DNA of 34,936 nucleotides from a virus, in IMG/VR virus record IMGVR_UViG_3300032285_000275, positions 1 to 34,936 of that record. One strand, given 5' to 3'. A program made the translations under genes and the position numbers. The notes under the pieces are model-generated. The model saw nothing but the letters and a program-made list of their open reading frames with translations. It made no database searches and had not been told where the DNA came from. This document shows positions 22,117-30,075 of the stretch, one piece after another; position 1 is the stretch's first letter; the number at the start of each line of letters is the position of its first letter.

Positions 22117-23271
22117 ATGGCAACACGCAAACCCAAAGCAACATCAGACCACTTTATTAAAGCACTGAATCCTCGGGATGCAGACCAAAAGTACATGGGT
22201 GATGAACCCTACTTCCCATTGCAACCCACTAGTACTGGTCGCAAACTTATATTGAGTACAAGTTTCACATGGTACAATCGTTTCTATGGTAAAAAGGATG
22301 CTAAAGAACTATTGTGTCAGTATTTGGATCATCATGACCGAACTGCTGATGCTAAGTATTTGCGTAAGGTACATGAATCCGAATTCGTTATGACATTGTG
22401 CTGGTTAGCACGTATGAGTTTACGTGGTCTTGAACTGCTTGACCAGGAAGAACATACCCTAGAAAATGAAATTGCACGATTACTGAAACTGGTTCACAAG
22501 CCCGAAGTAGTAAAAGAGGTAGCACCTAGCAATCGTCCTAACATTCAGGAATTGATGCGTGAAAAAGCCGGTGAGGCAGCAGGTGAACTTGAAGGTTTAC
22601 TTGACGAGTACATGACAACAGGTAAGACCACACAAAAGGTCGTTGATATTGTCGCAAAATTCAATGTCATGCCACAGCATATTCCTATCATTGTTGAGAT
22701 ATGGAAACGCAAAGCAGAAGAATTTGCTGAGTTATCAGAGGGTAATGACAAAGACTTGAACGAGGCTTATGCTTTCTTAGGCAAAGTACAAGTACGTAAT
22801 CTTATTAAATTTGTAGATAATGTTCTAGGTGACTTGAACAGCTATATCTCAATTAAGAAAGCAAGCAAAGCACCTCGCAAACGCAAGGCAGTTCCTGTTG
22901 AGAAGATTGTTGCTAAACTCAAGTACTTGAAAGAATTCAAGGATCCAGTTAACAAACTTGACTTGATTAGTGTGCATCCAACTAAGTTGCATGGTGCAAG
23001 TGAGGCATGGGTCTATGACACTGCAAAACGTAAAGTGCATCACTATCTTGCAGACGAGTATAGCAAGGTATTCACTGTAAAGGGTAATACGATTCTAGGT
23101 TTTGATAGCAATACAAGTGAAATCAAAACATTGCGTAAGCCCGGTGAGCAAATTAAAGAACTAATGGGTAGCAAGCCTGCGGCACGTAAGTACTTTAAAG
23201 AGATTAAAGCAGTAGCAACTGCGCCTAATGGTAGGTTCAATGAGAATATGATTATTTTGAAAGCATTCTAA
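22117..23271 (+). CDS. Hypothetical protein, first gene of a sigma70-driven operon
   Basis: A 384-aa soluble, Lys-rich, mostly helical protein that I do not recognise. A helical middle (about 95-235) leads to a very basic linker (KKASKAPRKRKAVPVEK, about 246-262) that may contact nucleic acid. A beta-richer C-terminal third (KLHGASEAWVYDTAKRK, then VKGNTILGFDSNTSEIKTLR) follows. It has a strong AGGAG Shine-Dalgarno 5 nt before the ATG and a perfect TTGACA-N17-TATAAT promoter (22064-22092), with no late box. It is therefore probably an early or middle gene, unlike the structural genes around it. It is followed by a 60-aa gene and a MazG-like gene in the same operon. Confidence 0.8.
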   Translation: MATRKPKATSDHFIKALNPRDADQKYMGDEPYFPLQPTSTGRKLILSTSFTWYNRFYGKKDAKELLCQYLDHHDRTADAKYLRKVHESEFVMTLCWLARMSLRGLELLDQEEHTLENEIARLLKLVHKPEVVKEVAPSNRPNIQELMREKAGEAAGELEGLLDEYMTTGKTTQKVVDIVAKFNVMPQHIPIIVEIWKRKAEEFAELSEGNDKDLNEAYAFLGKVQVRNLIKFVDNVLGDLNSYISIKKASKAPRKRKAVPVEKIVAKLKYLKEFKDPVNKLDLISVHPTKLHGASEAWVYDTAKRKVHHYLADEYSKVFTVKGNTILGFDSNTSEIKTLRKPGEQIKELMGSKPAARKYFKEIKAVATAPNGRFNENMIILKAF

Positions 23272-23272
23272 C

Positions 23273-23455
23273 ATGACAGATATTGAAAAACGAATGTCAG
23301 AGTTGATAGAACCTATCGACCGACAGATTATGATGTGCGATGACCGACGTGATTTGCTTATGCTTAATTGCGCTATGCTACAACGAGTGATTGAACTCTT
23401 TGATATGCTTATCGGTGAAGAAGGTAGAAAAACAATGTTAAAGGATAAAGTATGA
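23273..23455 (+). CDS. Small helical protein, unknown
   Basis: A 60-aa acidic helical protein (MTDIEKRMSELIEPIDRQIM at the start) with no membrane segment. It starts one base after the upstream stop and its stop overlaps the next start as ATGA, so it sits tightly between two coupled genes. Spacing and conserved reading frame support it as real; the product is not recognised. A regulatory or adaptor partner of the flanking products is possible but not shown. Confidence 0.65.
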   Translation: MTDIEKRMSELIEPIDRQIMMCDDRRDLLMLNCAMLQRVIELFDMLIGEEGRKTMLKDKV

Positions 23456-23886
23456 GTGTAGATTTAAACAAATACAGTGATTTTGTTAAGGCTGTTACAA
23501 GTCAACCAAGTAATGAATTGACAACTTTTATGAATCGTTTAGATGAACTTGACGGTAGTTTTAACTCTGCTACTGACACACATGGACCTGATATTAATGT
23601 TCCGTTGTTGCTTACTGCATGTCTAGGGTTAGCGGCAGAGTCAGGTGAGTTTATTGAGATTCCTAAAAAGATGTTCTTCCAAGGTAAGCCCCTAACTGAT
23701 GATAACGTGTTTCACATGAAACGTGAACTCGGTGATATCATGTGGTACTGGATTAACGCTTGCAGGGCACTTCGCCTAGACCCTAATGAAGTCATTGCTG
23801 AGAACGTAGAGAAACTTAAAGCACGATATCCCGGTGGTGAGTTTAACGTGTTTAACAGCGAAAATCGCAAGTCCAACGATATCTGA
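23452..23886 (+). CDS. MazG-like nucleotide pyrophosphohydrolase
   Basis: A 144-aa all-alpha NTP pyrophosphohydrolase-type protein, expected to hydrolyse nucleotides (dNTP cleaning or ppGpp-type signals in phages). The metal-binding pattern is clear: E63-xx-E66 in GLAAESGEFIE, then E92-xx-D95 in RELGDIMWYW, with a 25-residue gap normal for the fold. It overlaps the upstream gene by ATGA and ends the sigma70-driven operon. The late gene gp13 follows from its own promoter. Substrate is not deducible from sequence alone. Confidence 0.82.
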   Translation: MSVDLNKYSDFVKAVTSQPSNELTTFMNRLDELDGSFNSATDTHGPDINVPLLLTACLGLAAESGEFIEIPKKMFFQGKPLTDDNVFHMKRELGDIMWYWINACRALRLDPNEVIAENVEKLKARYPGGEFNVFNSENRKSNDI

Positions 23887-23892
23887 TATCCC

Positions 23893-23927
23893 TGTTTACC
23901 TGATAAATACATATAATCAGGTAAACA
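23893..23927 (+). promoter_or_regulatory. 12-bp hairpin hiding the gp13 ribosome site
   Basis: TGTTTACCTGAT (23893-23904) and ATCAGGTAAACA (23916-23927) are perfect inverted repeats with an 11-nt loop. The 3' arm contains the AGGT ribosome site; the 5' arm lies before the predicted late +1 (about 23915). No T run follows. Confidence 0.75.
23902..23909 (+). promoter_or_regulatory. T4-late-like promoter box for gp13
   Basis: GATAAATA, spanning the end of the 5' arm and the loop of the 12-bp inverted repeat, 21 nt before ATG 23931. Confidence 0.75.
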
Positions 23928-23930
23928 AAT

Positions 23931-24695
23931 ATGGCAACAGCACTTTCCCTACATGAATTAAAAGAAGGATTATTTAAAAGTCTAGAATTGCGTCTTGGCG
24001 GCGGAATGATAGATTTAGAACTTGATCCTGAGCACTACGAAGCGGCATACAAGTATGCATTACAAGTATATCGCCAACGTGCTCAAAATTCTACAATAGA
24101 AACCTATACATTAATGACGTTGACAGCACATGTCAACACTTATACTCTTCCCGACGAGTATGTTGGAGTCAGGCAAGTCTTTCGTAGAACAATTGGTTTA
24201 GAGACAGGTCCTAGCTCTAGCAGTTTTGACCCGTTCAGTAGTGCTATTCTTAATACATATTTGCTTAACTATAACTTTGCTGGTGGTTTAGCAACTTATG
24301 ATTTCTATGCAGGATATATTGAGTTAGCCGCACGTATGTTCGGTGGATATGTGGTATATACATTTAACCCTGTGACAAAACAAATCAAATTAGTACGTGA
24401 TGTTAAAGCTACCGGTGAACAGATATTGATTTGGGCTGATATGCAACGACCCGAAGCTGAATTATTACAGGATCCTGGCTCTGGAGTTTGGATAGGTGAC
24501 TTTACATTAGCTACATTAAAATTAGCATTAGGTGAGGCACGTGAAAAGTTTGCTAGTTTAGCAGGTCCAGGTGGCGGCACTACATTAAATGGAACTGCAC
24601 TTAAATCTGAGGGAACTGCATTGCAGACACAACTCATTGACGAATTGAAACGATATGTTGACCATAGTCAACCATTGACATGGATTCAAGGTTAA
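23931..24695 (+). CDS. 13: Neck protein, gp13-like
   Basis: T4 gp13 forms a neck ring with gp14 after DNA packaging. This 254-aa product (T4: 309 aa) carries patterns I associate with gp13: an N-terminal helix pair (LHELKEGLFKSLELRLG, then DLELDPEHYEAAYKYALQVY), TYTLPDEYVGVRQVFR, and a C-terminal DFTLATLKLALGEAREKFA helix. A GATAAATA box lies inside a 12-bp inverted repeat just upstream. The Shine-Dalgarno AGGT (23919-23922) is in the 3' arm, so long read-through transcripts should not be translated well. Pairing with gp14 and gp15 across the divergent block supports the call. Confidence 0.82.
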   Translation: MATALSLHELKEGLFKSLELRLGGGMIDLELDPEHYEAAYKYALQVYRQRAQNSTIETYTLMTLTAHVNTYTLPDEYVGVRQVFRRTIGLETGPSSSSFDPFSSAILNTYLLNYNFAGGLATYDFYAGYIELAARMFGGYVVYTFNPVTKQIKLVRDVKATGEQILIWADMQRPEAELLQDPGSGVWIGDFTLATLKLALGEAREKFASLAGPGGGTTLNGTALKSEGTALQTQLIDELKRYVDHSQPLTWIQG

Positions 24696-24703
24696 CCTAA
24701 ATA
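24675..24703 (+). promoter_or_regulatory. Possible dual promoter of gp1
   Basis: TTGACA (24675-24680) lies exactly 17 nt before TAAATA (24698-24703). The latter is part of a CCTAAATA late-like box but is a poor sigma70 -10. It could serve host and late polymerase, giving early and late gp1 transcripts. Confidence 0.4.
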
Positions 24704-24752
24704 CTAGCATATGTCATCTCAAAGTAATACAATCAGTACTACAGGAGAACGT

Positions 24753-25415
24753 ATGATTATAGGAGTCACAGGCTTAATCGGAAGCGGCAAAGACACAATT
24801 GCCGATTATCTAGTAACAAACCACAAATTTAAACGCATTAGTTTTGCATCCAGTCTAAAAGATGCAGTGTCAAGTGTTTTTGGTTGGGACCGAGAAATGC
24901 TTGAAGGTACAACAAAGAGCAGCCGCAAATGGCGAGAACAAGTTGACCCTTGGTGGAGTGTCCGACTAGGCATTCCCGAACTTACACCACGCTGGATATT
25001 ACAGCAATGGGGCACAGAAGTATGTCGTGCTAACTTCCATGATGATATTTGGGTAGCAAGTGTAGAAAACAAACTACGTCAGACTAAAGACGATATTGTA
25101 ATCACTGACTGTAGATTCCCCAATGAAGTCAATGCTATCAAAAATGCAGGTGGTATTACTCTACGAGCAAATAGAGGTCCTGAACCTGAATGGTATGATG
25201 CGGCAAAAGCATACAATCTAGGACCAAATGGTAATAGTTTATGGTCACTGAGCAAATCTAAGTTAGATAAAGCCAAGATTCATGCAAGTGAGTACAGTAG
25301 TGTTGGGCTAAATTACGATTACCAGATTGATAATAACGGTTCTATTGATGATTTACACACTAGAATCAGTCAACTTCTAAGTCACCACGACGCCAAGGAA
25401 CGTCTTTCCGCTTAA
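24753..25415 (+). CDS. 1: Deoxynucleoside monophosphate kinase, T4 gp1 family
   Basis: Phosphorylates dNMPs for phage DNA synthesis in the cytoplasm. The start MIIGVTGLIGSGKDTIADYL holds the P-loop (G-x4-GKD) as in T4 gp1. RISFASSLKDAV, LQQWGTEVCR and VITDCRFPNEVNAI are typical of the family. The 220-aa length fits. ATG 24753 was chosen because AGGAG lies 5 nt upstream and the P-loop then sits where T4 has it. An in-frame ATG at 24711 would add 14 residues without a Shine-Dalgarno, but lies 7 nt after a TAAATA box and could be a leaderless start. The last 50 nt overlap the antisense HNH-type gene. Confidence 0.9.
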   Translation: MIIGVTGLIGSGKDTIADYLVTNHKFKRISFASSLKDAVSSVFGWDREMLEGTTKSSRKWREQVDPWWSVRLGIPELTPRWILQQWGTEVCRANFHDDIWVASVENKLRQTKDDIVITDCRFPNEVNAIKNAGGITLRANRGPEPEWYDAAKAYNLGPNGNSLWSLSKSKLDKAKIHASEYSSVGLNYDYQIDNNGSIDDLHTRISQLLSHHDAKERLSA

Positions 25416-25707
25416 CTACTTCAATACAGTTAAGACATACAGTGCGTAAATTATTAAATGTAGTATGCTCTAAGTTTCCATCTATGTGAAACACTGTAGT
25501 TTGACTGGGATATAAACTTCTAAAGCCACATAAATCACATGTGGCTTTTTTCTTGTATCCCGCTTTTTGCCAACTAGGTTCTCTTGGCTTAAGCTTATTC
25601 TTCTTACGACCACATTCATCACACATGCTACGATAATGTGTTACTCCGTCACGTTTATAATTTACGGCAGTATTATTCTTTCCGCATGTTTTACATATAG
25701 GTCTCAT
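25366..25707 (-). CDS. HNH-type zinc-ribbon endonuclease-like protein
   Basis: A 113-aa basic protein with four Cys pairs (C5/C8, C29/C32, C57/C60, C91/C94) and an HNH-like core: H74-I-D-G-N78, then NNLRTVCLNC. This combines two zinc ribbons with an HNH/endonuclease VII-like fold; similar small proteins occur in T4-like phages. It may nick or resolve DNA during packaging or recombination, or only bind it. It is convergent with gp1 and overlaps its 3' end by 50 nt. A minus-strand GCTAAATA box ends 4 nt before the ATG and no Shine-Dalgarno exists, so the mRNA is probably leaderless. Confidence 0.85.
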   Translation of the reverse strand: MRPICKTCGKNNTAVNYKRDGVTHYRSMCDECGRKKNKLKPREPSWQKAGYKKKATCDLCGFRSLYPSQTTVFHIDGNLEHTTFNNLRTVCLNCIEVVKRKDVPWRRGDLEVD

Positions 25708-25711
25708 CAGT

Positions 25712-25719
25712 TATTTAGC
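25712..25719 (-). promoter_or_regulatory. Late-like box at the HNH-gene start
   Basis: GCTAAATA on the minus strand, 4 nt before the ATG; predicted +1 is within a base of the start codon and no Shine-Dalgarno exists. Confidence 0.5.
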
Positions 25720-25725
25720 TAAAGA

Positions 25726-25737
25726 ACCTTCGAAGGT
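25726..25737. repeat. 12-bp perfect palindrome in divergent intergenic region
   Basis: ACCTTCGAAGGT, between the HNH gene and the tail sheath gene. It is gapless and may be a protein-binding site or small hairpin; it lacks an adjoining T run. Confidence 0.5.
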
Positions 25738-25766
25738 ACGCTAATTGACCGTTTTTTAGTATTATT

Positions 25767-25774
25767 GCTAAATA
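25767..25774 (+). promoter_or_regulatory. Late-like promoter box of the sheath gene
   Basis: GCTAAATA, 52 nt before ATG 25827, in the loop of a 6-bp inverted repeat (GTATTA/TAATAC, 25759-25781). The leader holds a small AGGG/CCCT hairpin and AAAGGAAA before the ATG. Confidence 0.6.
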
Positions 25775-25826
25775 TTAATACGACTAGGGCGTTAACCCTC
25801 ACAATCATAACATAAAGGAAATCAAA

Positions 25827-28800
25827 ATGGCATTAGTATCACCAGGAACGCAAGTAACAATTATTGACCAAAGTCAATATTTACCAGCCGCTTCTAGTTC
25901 TGTACCCCTATTATTAGTAGCAACAGCTACAAACAAATTAAATGCTGCCGGAACAGCAGTAGCTGCCGGAACAACGGCAGCAAATGCAGGTAAATTATAT
26001 CAGATTACAAGTCAACGTGACTTGACAACATTGTTTGGTAATCCGTTCTTCTACAAAACAACAGGCGGAACACCAATTCATGGATATGAATTAAATGAAT
26101 ATGGTTTATTGGCTGCTTACTCATTATTGGGTATTACAAATCGTTGCTATGTTTTAAGAGCAGACGTTGATTTAGGTAGCTTAGTTGGTACATTGGTTCG
26201 TCCAAAGGGCGATCCAGTAGACGGTACTTACTGGTTAGATACAACTAATTCAGCATGGGGCATCTATGAATTTAATGCTTCTACTGGTAAATTTGTTAAC
26301 AAAGGTCCAATCGTTATTACAGAAGATGCATTGTTAGACGGTGCAGGAGCTCCGTTAACTAGTGTTGGTAATATTGGACAATATGCAATTGATTCTTTAT
26401 ATCAAGCATCTAGCAATCCTATAAATGACGGACAATATTGGTACAAAGCACCAAGTAATGTTTGGGTAAGATTAGGTTCACCTGAATGGAAAAAGTCTAT
26501 CCCAGCAGTAGTTTCAGCAGTACCAATGAATTCACTAGTAAACGGTATGTTCTATATTACATACAATGTAAATGGTGTCAATGAATTTACTACTACTGTA
26601 GATATCGGAACAGGTACTACTGTAGGTGATGTTGCTGACACAATCAACGGTTTAGGTATTTCATATTTAAGTGCTAACGTAGTTCAAGGACGTTTATGTA
26701 TATACTCAAGCAGTCCAGAACCATTTACTAAATTAACTTTTACTGCTGACAGTTCTTCTCCTAACATCTTAGATAGTGATTATCTAGGTATTAGTTCAAC
26801 AACAGTTTACTGGCAACCAGCAGTTCAATATGGTACATCAAGTCAAATGCCATTATGGACATCTAAACAAGATACACCAAGACCAACAGGTAGTGTATGG
26901 ATTAAAACAAGCACACAAGGCTCTGGTGTTAATTTAGTACTATCACAGTTTAAGAAAGCATCTGGAACATTTGTATCTAAGAAATTAACAGTATTTGCAT
27001 CAATTGATGAAGCAAATTATAAGTTAGACTCAGCTGGTGGTAAGAACATCGCTGCTGGAACAATCGTTGGTGATTTTGGATATGAAGCAGTATCTCCAGG
27101 AAGTCCTATGTACTTCTATGAAAGAGCATTTGCAGGTCCTACAATTATAACTGGTACTACACCATACCCAACATTTGCACAAGGTGCAAGTTTTATTGTA
27201 GTAGTTAGTGTTCCTAATTCATTAAATGGTTCAAGTGTTTATACAGTTACTTTACCAAGTTCAGGTTCACCCGGACCTAATGAGTTTGTAACAGCATGGA
27301 CACAACAAAATATTCCTTATACAACTGCTAAAGTTGTTAATGGTTATATTCAATTGACACATACTGAAGGCGGTGAAATACTAATGGGATTGGCTGGTAA
27401 TAATACTAATCCTACAGTATTGAACACAGCAGGTTTTCAACCAGGTGTAAATCCTAAAGTTATTAAAGGTACTGTAGCTGGCGCAAATGCAACAAATGCT
27501 CCTCAGTATTCAAGCAGTAATTCTGGTTCAGGTGCATACTTTAATGTAAGCGCAATTGGTAATTATTATCGTGTAAACAGCATTGTCTCTGGTGGAACAG
27601 GATATAGTGTTGGTGATACAATTACTGTAAGAGGAAGCAGTTTATTTGGTACTAACGGTACACATGATTTAGTAGTTAAAGTTGTTGAATTAGTTCCTAC
27701 AACTACAACAATTCAGTCTGTTGCATATGTATCAGGTGCACCTAACATGGGTTATTTGTATCAGTTAACAAACTGGAAGAGAATTACTTACGTTGCAAAC
27801 GAAGGTGCTCCTTATGCAAACCCTCCGCAGAACACTAACTGGTATTACAGTGCTGTTGACCAAGTTGATATCATGGTACAACGTGGTGGTGTATGGAAAG
27901 GTTACAGAAACGTAGCATATGAAAGTACAGGACATCCTGTATCTGCTGGTAACCCTGCACCAAATACAACTGATGTGAATGGTGTTATTATGGCAACAGA
28001 CGCACCAGAAACACAAAGTGATGGTATTACAGCATTACATTACGGTGATTTGTGGTTAGATACTAATGATTTAGAAAACTATCCAGCATTATATCGTTGG
28101 CAAGCAGTTGAAGGTGTTGATAAGTGGGTTATGATTGACAACACAGACCAAACAAGTTCAGCAGGTATCTTGTTTGCAGACGCACGTTGGGCAACAAATG
28201 GAACAACTGATCCAGTAAATGATCCGATCCCAACAACTAAGAGTTTACTAACAAGCAATTACTTAGATTTAGATGCACCAAGTGCAAACTTGTACCCACA
28301 AGGTATGTTGTTATTCAACACACGCCGTTCAGGATACAATGTAAAAGCATTTAAGAAAGACTGGTTCTCAGCAGCCAAGTATCCAGATTCACAATTACCT
28401 GTTGTAACAAATGCATGGGTAAGCGTAAGCGGATTGAAAGCAGATGGTTCTGCATACATGGGTCGTAAGGCACAACGTAATCTAATTGTTCAAGCTATGA
28501 AGGCAGCAATTGGTACAAGCATGGCAGTTCGTGAAGAAGATACATTTATGAATCTAATTGCAGCTCCTGGTTACCCAGAACTACAACCTGATATGGTTGA
28601 ATTAAGTAATGAAAGAAACAACACTGCATTCGTTGTTGGTGACACACCAATGCGTTTACCAGATGATGCTACTGAAATTACAGCATGGGCTAACAATACA
28701 ATGAATGCTACTGCTACAGGTGAAGATGGATTAGTTGGACGTAGTGAGTATATGGGTATATTCTATCCAAGCGGTATTACTACAGATTTGACTGGCGCGG

Positions 28801-29405
28801 CAGCAGTTGTCCCAGCAAGTCACATGATTCTACGTACAATTTTACGTAACGATACAATTGCTTATCCTTGGTTAGCTCCAGCAGGTACACGTAGAGGTAC
28901 AATTGATAATTGTACTAATATTGGTTACATTGATGCGATGACTGGTGAATTCCAAGTAGTTAAGAATCGTAACAGTATCCGTGACGTATTGTACAGTAAT
29001 CAAATCAACCCAATGGCATTCTTTACAGGCGTTGGTTTACTAAATTATGGTAATAAGACAAGTAAAGATACAATGAGTGCATTGGATCGTATTAACGTAG
29101 CTAGATTGATATGTTATATCCGTGAACGTCTACAAGTTGTAGCTCGTCCGTTCATCTTTGAACCAAACGATGCTTTAACACGTAGTCAAATACAAGGTGT
29201 TGTACAAACATTGTTTATTGACTTAATTGCAAAACGTGGTTTATATGACTTCTTAGTTGTATGTGATGACAGTAATAATACTGCTGACCGTATCGACCGT
29301 AACGAATTGTATATTGATATTGCAATCGAACCTGTCAAGGCAGCAGAATTTATTTACATTCCAGTTCGTATCTTGAATACTGGTGGAATCGCTAAATTAA
29401 AATAA
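25827..29405 (+). CDS. 18: Tail sheath protein, gp18-like, greatly enlarged
   Basis: Contractile sheath subunit. The N-terminus (SPGTQVTIIDQSQYLP) and the C-terminal ~370 residues are typical of gp18: PDMVELSNERNNTAFVVGD, YPWLAPAGTRRGTI, QINPMAFFTGVGLLNYGNKT, LDRINVARLICYIRERLQ and FIYIPVRILNTGG. At 1192 aa it is nearly twice T4 gp18 (659 aa). The extra ~500 residues (about 110-800) hold several W-rich segments (GTYWLDTTNSAWGIYEF, GQYWYKAPSNVWVRL, GSVWIKTSTQGSGVNL, GDLWLDTNDLENYPALYRW), probably surface-exposed decorations. Late box 25767-25774; AAAGGAAATCAAA before the ATG. Confidence 0.93.
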   Translation: MALVSPGTQVTIIDQSQYLPAASSSVPLLLVATATNKLNAAGTAVAAGTTAANAGKLYQITSQRDLTTLFGNPFFYKTTGGTPIHGYELNEYGLLAAYSLLGITNRCYVLRADVDLGSLVGTLVRPKGDPVDGTYWLDTTNSAWGIYEFNASTGKFVNKGPIVITEDALLDGAGAPLTSVGNIGQYAIDSLYQASSNPINDGQYWYKAPSNVWVRLGSPEWKKSIPAVVSAVPMNSLVNGMFYITYNVNGVNEFTTTVDIGTGTTVGDVADTINGLGISYLSANVVQGRLCIYSSSPEPFTKLTFTADSSSPNILDSDYLGISSTTVYWQPAVQYGTSSQMPLWTSKQDTPRPTGSVWIKTSTQGSGVNLVLSQFKKASGTFVSKKLTVFASIDEANYKLDSAGGKNIAAGTIVGDFGYEAVSPGSPMYFYERAFAGPTIITGTTPYPTFAQGASFIVVVSVPNSLNGSSVYTVTLPSSGSPGPNEFVTAWTQQNIPYTTAKVVNGYIQLTHTEGGEILMGLAGNNTNPTVLNTAGFQPGVNPKVIKGTVAGANATNAPQYSSSNSGSGAYFNVSAIGNYYRVNSIVSGGTGYSVGDTITVRGSSLFGTNGTHDLVVKVVELVPTTTTIQSVAYVSGAPNMGYLYQLTNWKRITYVANEGAPYANPPQNTNWYYSAVDQVDIMVQRGGVWKGYRNVAYESTGHPVSAGNPAPNTTDVNGVIMATDAPETQSDGITALHYGDLWLDTNDLENYPALYRWQAVEGVDKWVMIDNTDQTSSAGILFADARWATNGTTDPVNDPIPTTKSLLTSNYLDLDAPSANLYPQGMLLFNTRRSGYNVKAFKKDWFSAAKYPDSQLPVVTNAWVSVSGLKADGSAYMGRKAQRNLIVQAMKAAIGTSMAVREEDTFMNLIAAPGYPELQPDMVELSNERNNTAFVVGDTPMRLPDDATEITAWANNTMNATATGEDGLVGRSEYMGIFYPSGITTDLTGAAAVVPASHMILRTILRNDTIAYPWLAPAGTRRGTIDNCTNIGYIDAMTGEFQVVKNRNSIRDVLYSNQINPMAFFTGVGLLNYGNKTSKDTMSALDRINVARLICYIRERLQVVARPFIFEPNDALTRSQIQGVVQTLFIDLIAKRGLYDFLVVCDDSNNTADRIDRNELYIDIAIEPVKAAEFIYIPVRILNTGGIAKLK

Positions 29406-29413
29406 GATAAATA
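29406..29413 (+). promoter_or_regulatory. T4-late-like promoter box of the tube gene
   Basis: GATAAATA, 19 nt before ATG 29433, merging into the palindrome TAAATATATTTA. The predicted mRNA begins at AAGGAG, so the ribosome site is at the very 5' end. Confidence 0.72.
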
Positions 29414-29432
29414 TATTTAAGGAGACATAAAC

Positions 29433-30062
29433 ATGGCATCAGTATCAGCGGCATTATTTAACATGACAGTGGGGGCAGACAATGCGCCGAGCGCCCAAGG
29501 TCTGTTGATGCCCAAACTACAATATCGTTTCAGAGTATTGTTTGATGGATTTGGATTAGGTGGTGCAACATCAGAATTAACCAAACAGGTTATTGATGTT
29601 GCAAGACCTCAAGTACAGTTCACAGAAATTACAGTACCAATTTACAACTCAACGTTGTATTTGGCTGGTAAACATGCTTGGCAAACGACTACAATCAATT
29701 TACGTGATGATGCTCAAGGCAACGTTGCTAAATTAGTTGGTCAACAATTACAGAAACAAATGGACTTTGTTAACCAAGCAAGTGCAGGCAGCGGACAAGA
29801 CTATAAGTTTACAGTTCGCTATCAAGTACTTGATGGTAACAACGGTGCAAGTGCTCCTGGTGTATTAGAAACATGGGAATTATATGGATGTTTCTTACAA
29901 ACAGTTAACTATAACACATTAAACTATGCAACAAACGAAGCAGTTACAATTGCTTTAACTGTTCGCTTTGATAACGCAGTTCAATCTCCAGTTGATTCAG
30001 CTGGCGTTGGTATTAATGTTGGTAGAGGTGTTGGTACATCAGTCACTGGTTTTGGTAGCTAA
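29433..30062 (+). CDS. 19: Tail tube protein, gp19-like
   Basis: Forms the inner tube through which DNA passes. A 209-aa beta-barrel-type protein (T4: 163 aa) with LQYRFRVLFDGFGL, a conserved tube strand, QVQFTEITVPIYNSTLYLAG, HAWQTTTINLRDD and ETWELYGCFLQTVNYNTLNY. The position directly after sheath is the conserved gp18-gp19 order. AAGGAG precedes the ATG, 19 nt after a GATAAATA box. The C-terminal 25 residues are Gly/Val-rich and look flexible. Confidence 0.92.
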   Translation: MASVSAALFNMTVGADNAPSAQGLLMPKLQYRFRVLFDGFGLGGATSELTKQVIDVARPQVQFTEITVPIYNSTLYLAGKHAWQTTTINLRDDAQGNVAKLVGQQLQKQMDFVNQASAGSGQDYKFTVRYQVLDGNNGASAPGVLETWELYGCFLQTVNYNTLNYATNEAVTIALTVRFDNAVQSPVDSAGVGINVGRGVGTSVTGFGS

Positions 30063-30075
30063 TATCTAACATCAA

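Noticed and set aside
25759-25781. GTATTA/TAATAC inverted repeat around the sheath late box as a translation switch
   Set aside because: Neither arm reaches the ribosome site or ATG, so the geometry differs from the other six sites.
25776-25785. TAATACGACT, identical to the first 10 bases of the T7 phage promoter
   Set aside because: The rest of the T7 promoter (CACTATAG) is missing and no T7-type polymerase is seen. It overlaps the leader just after the late box, so the match is probably chance.
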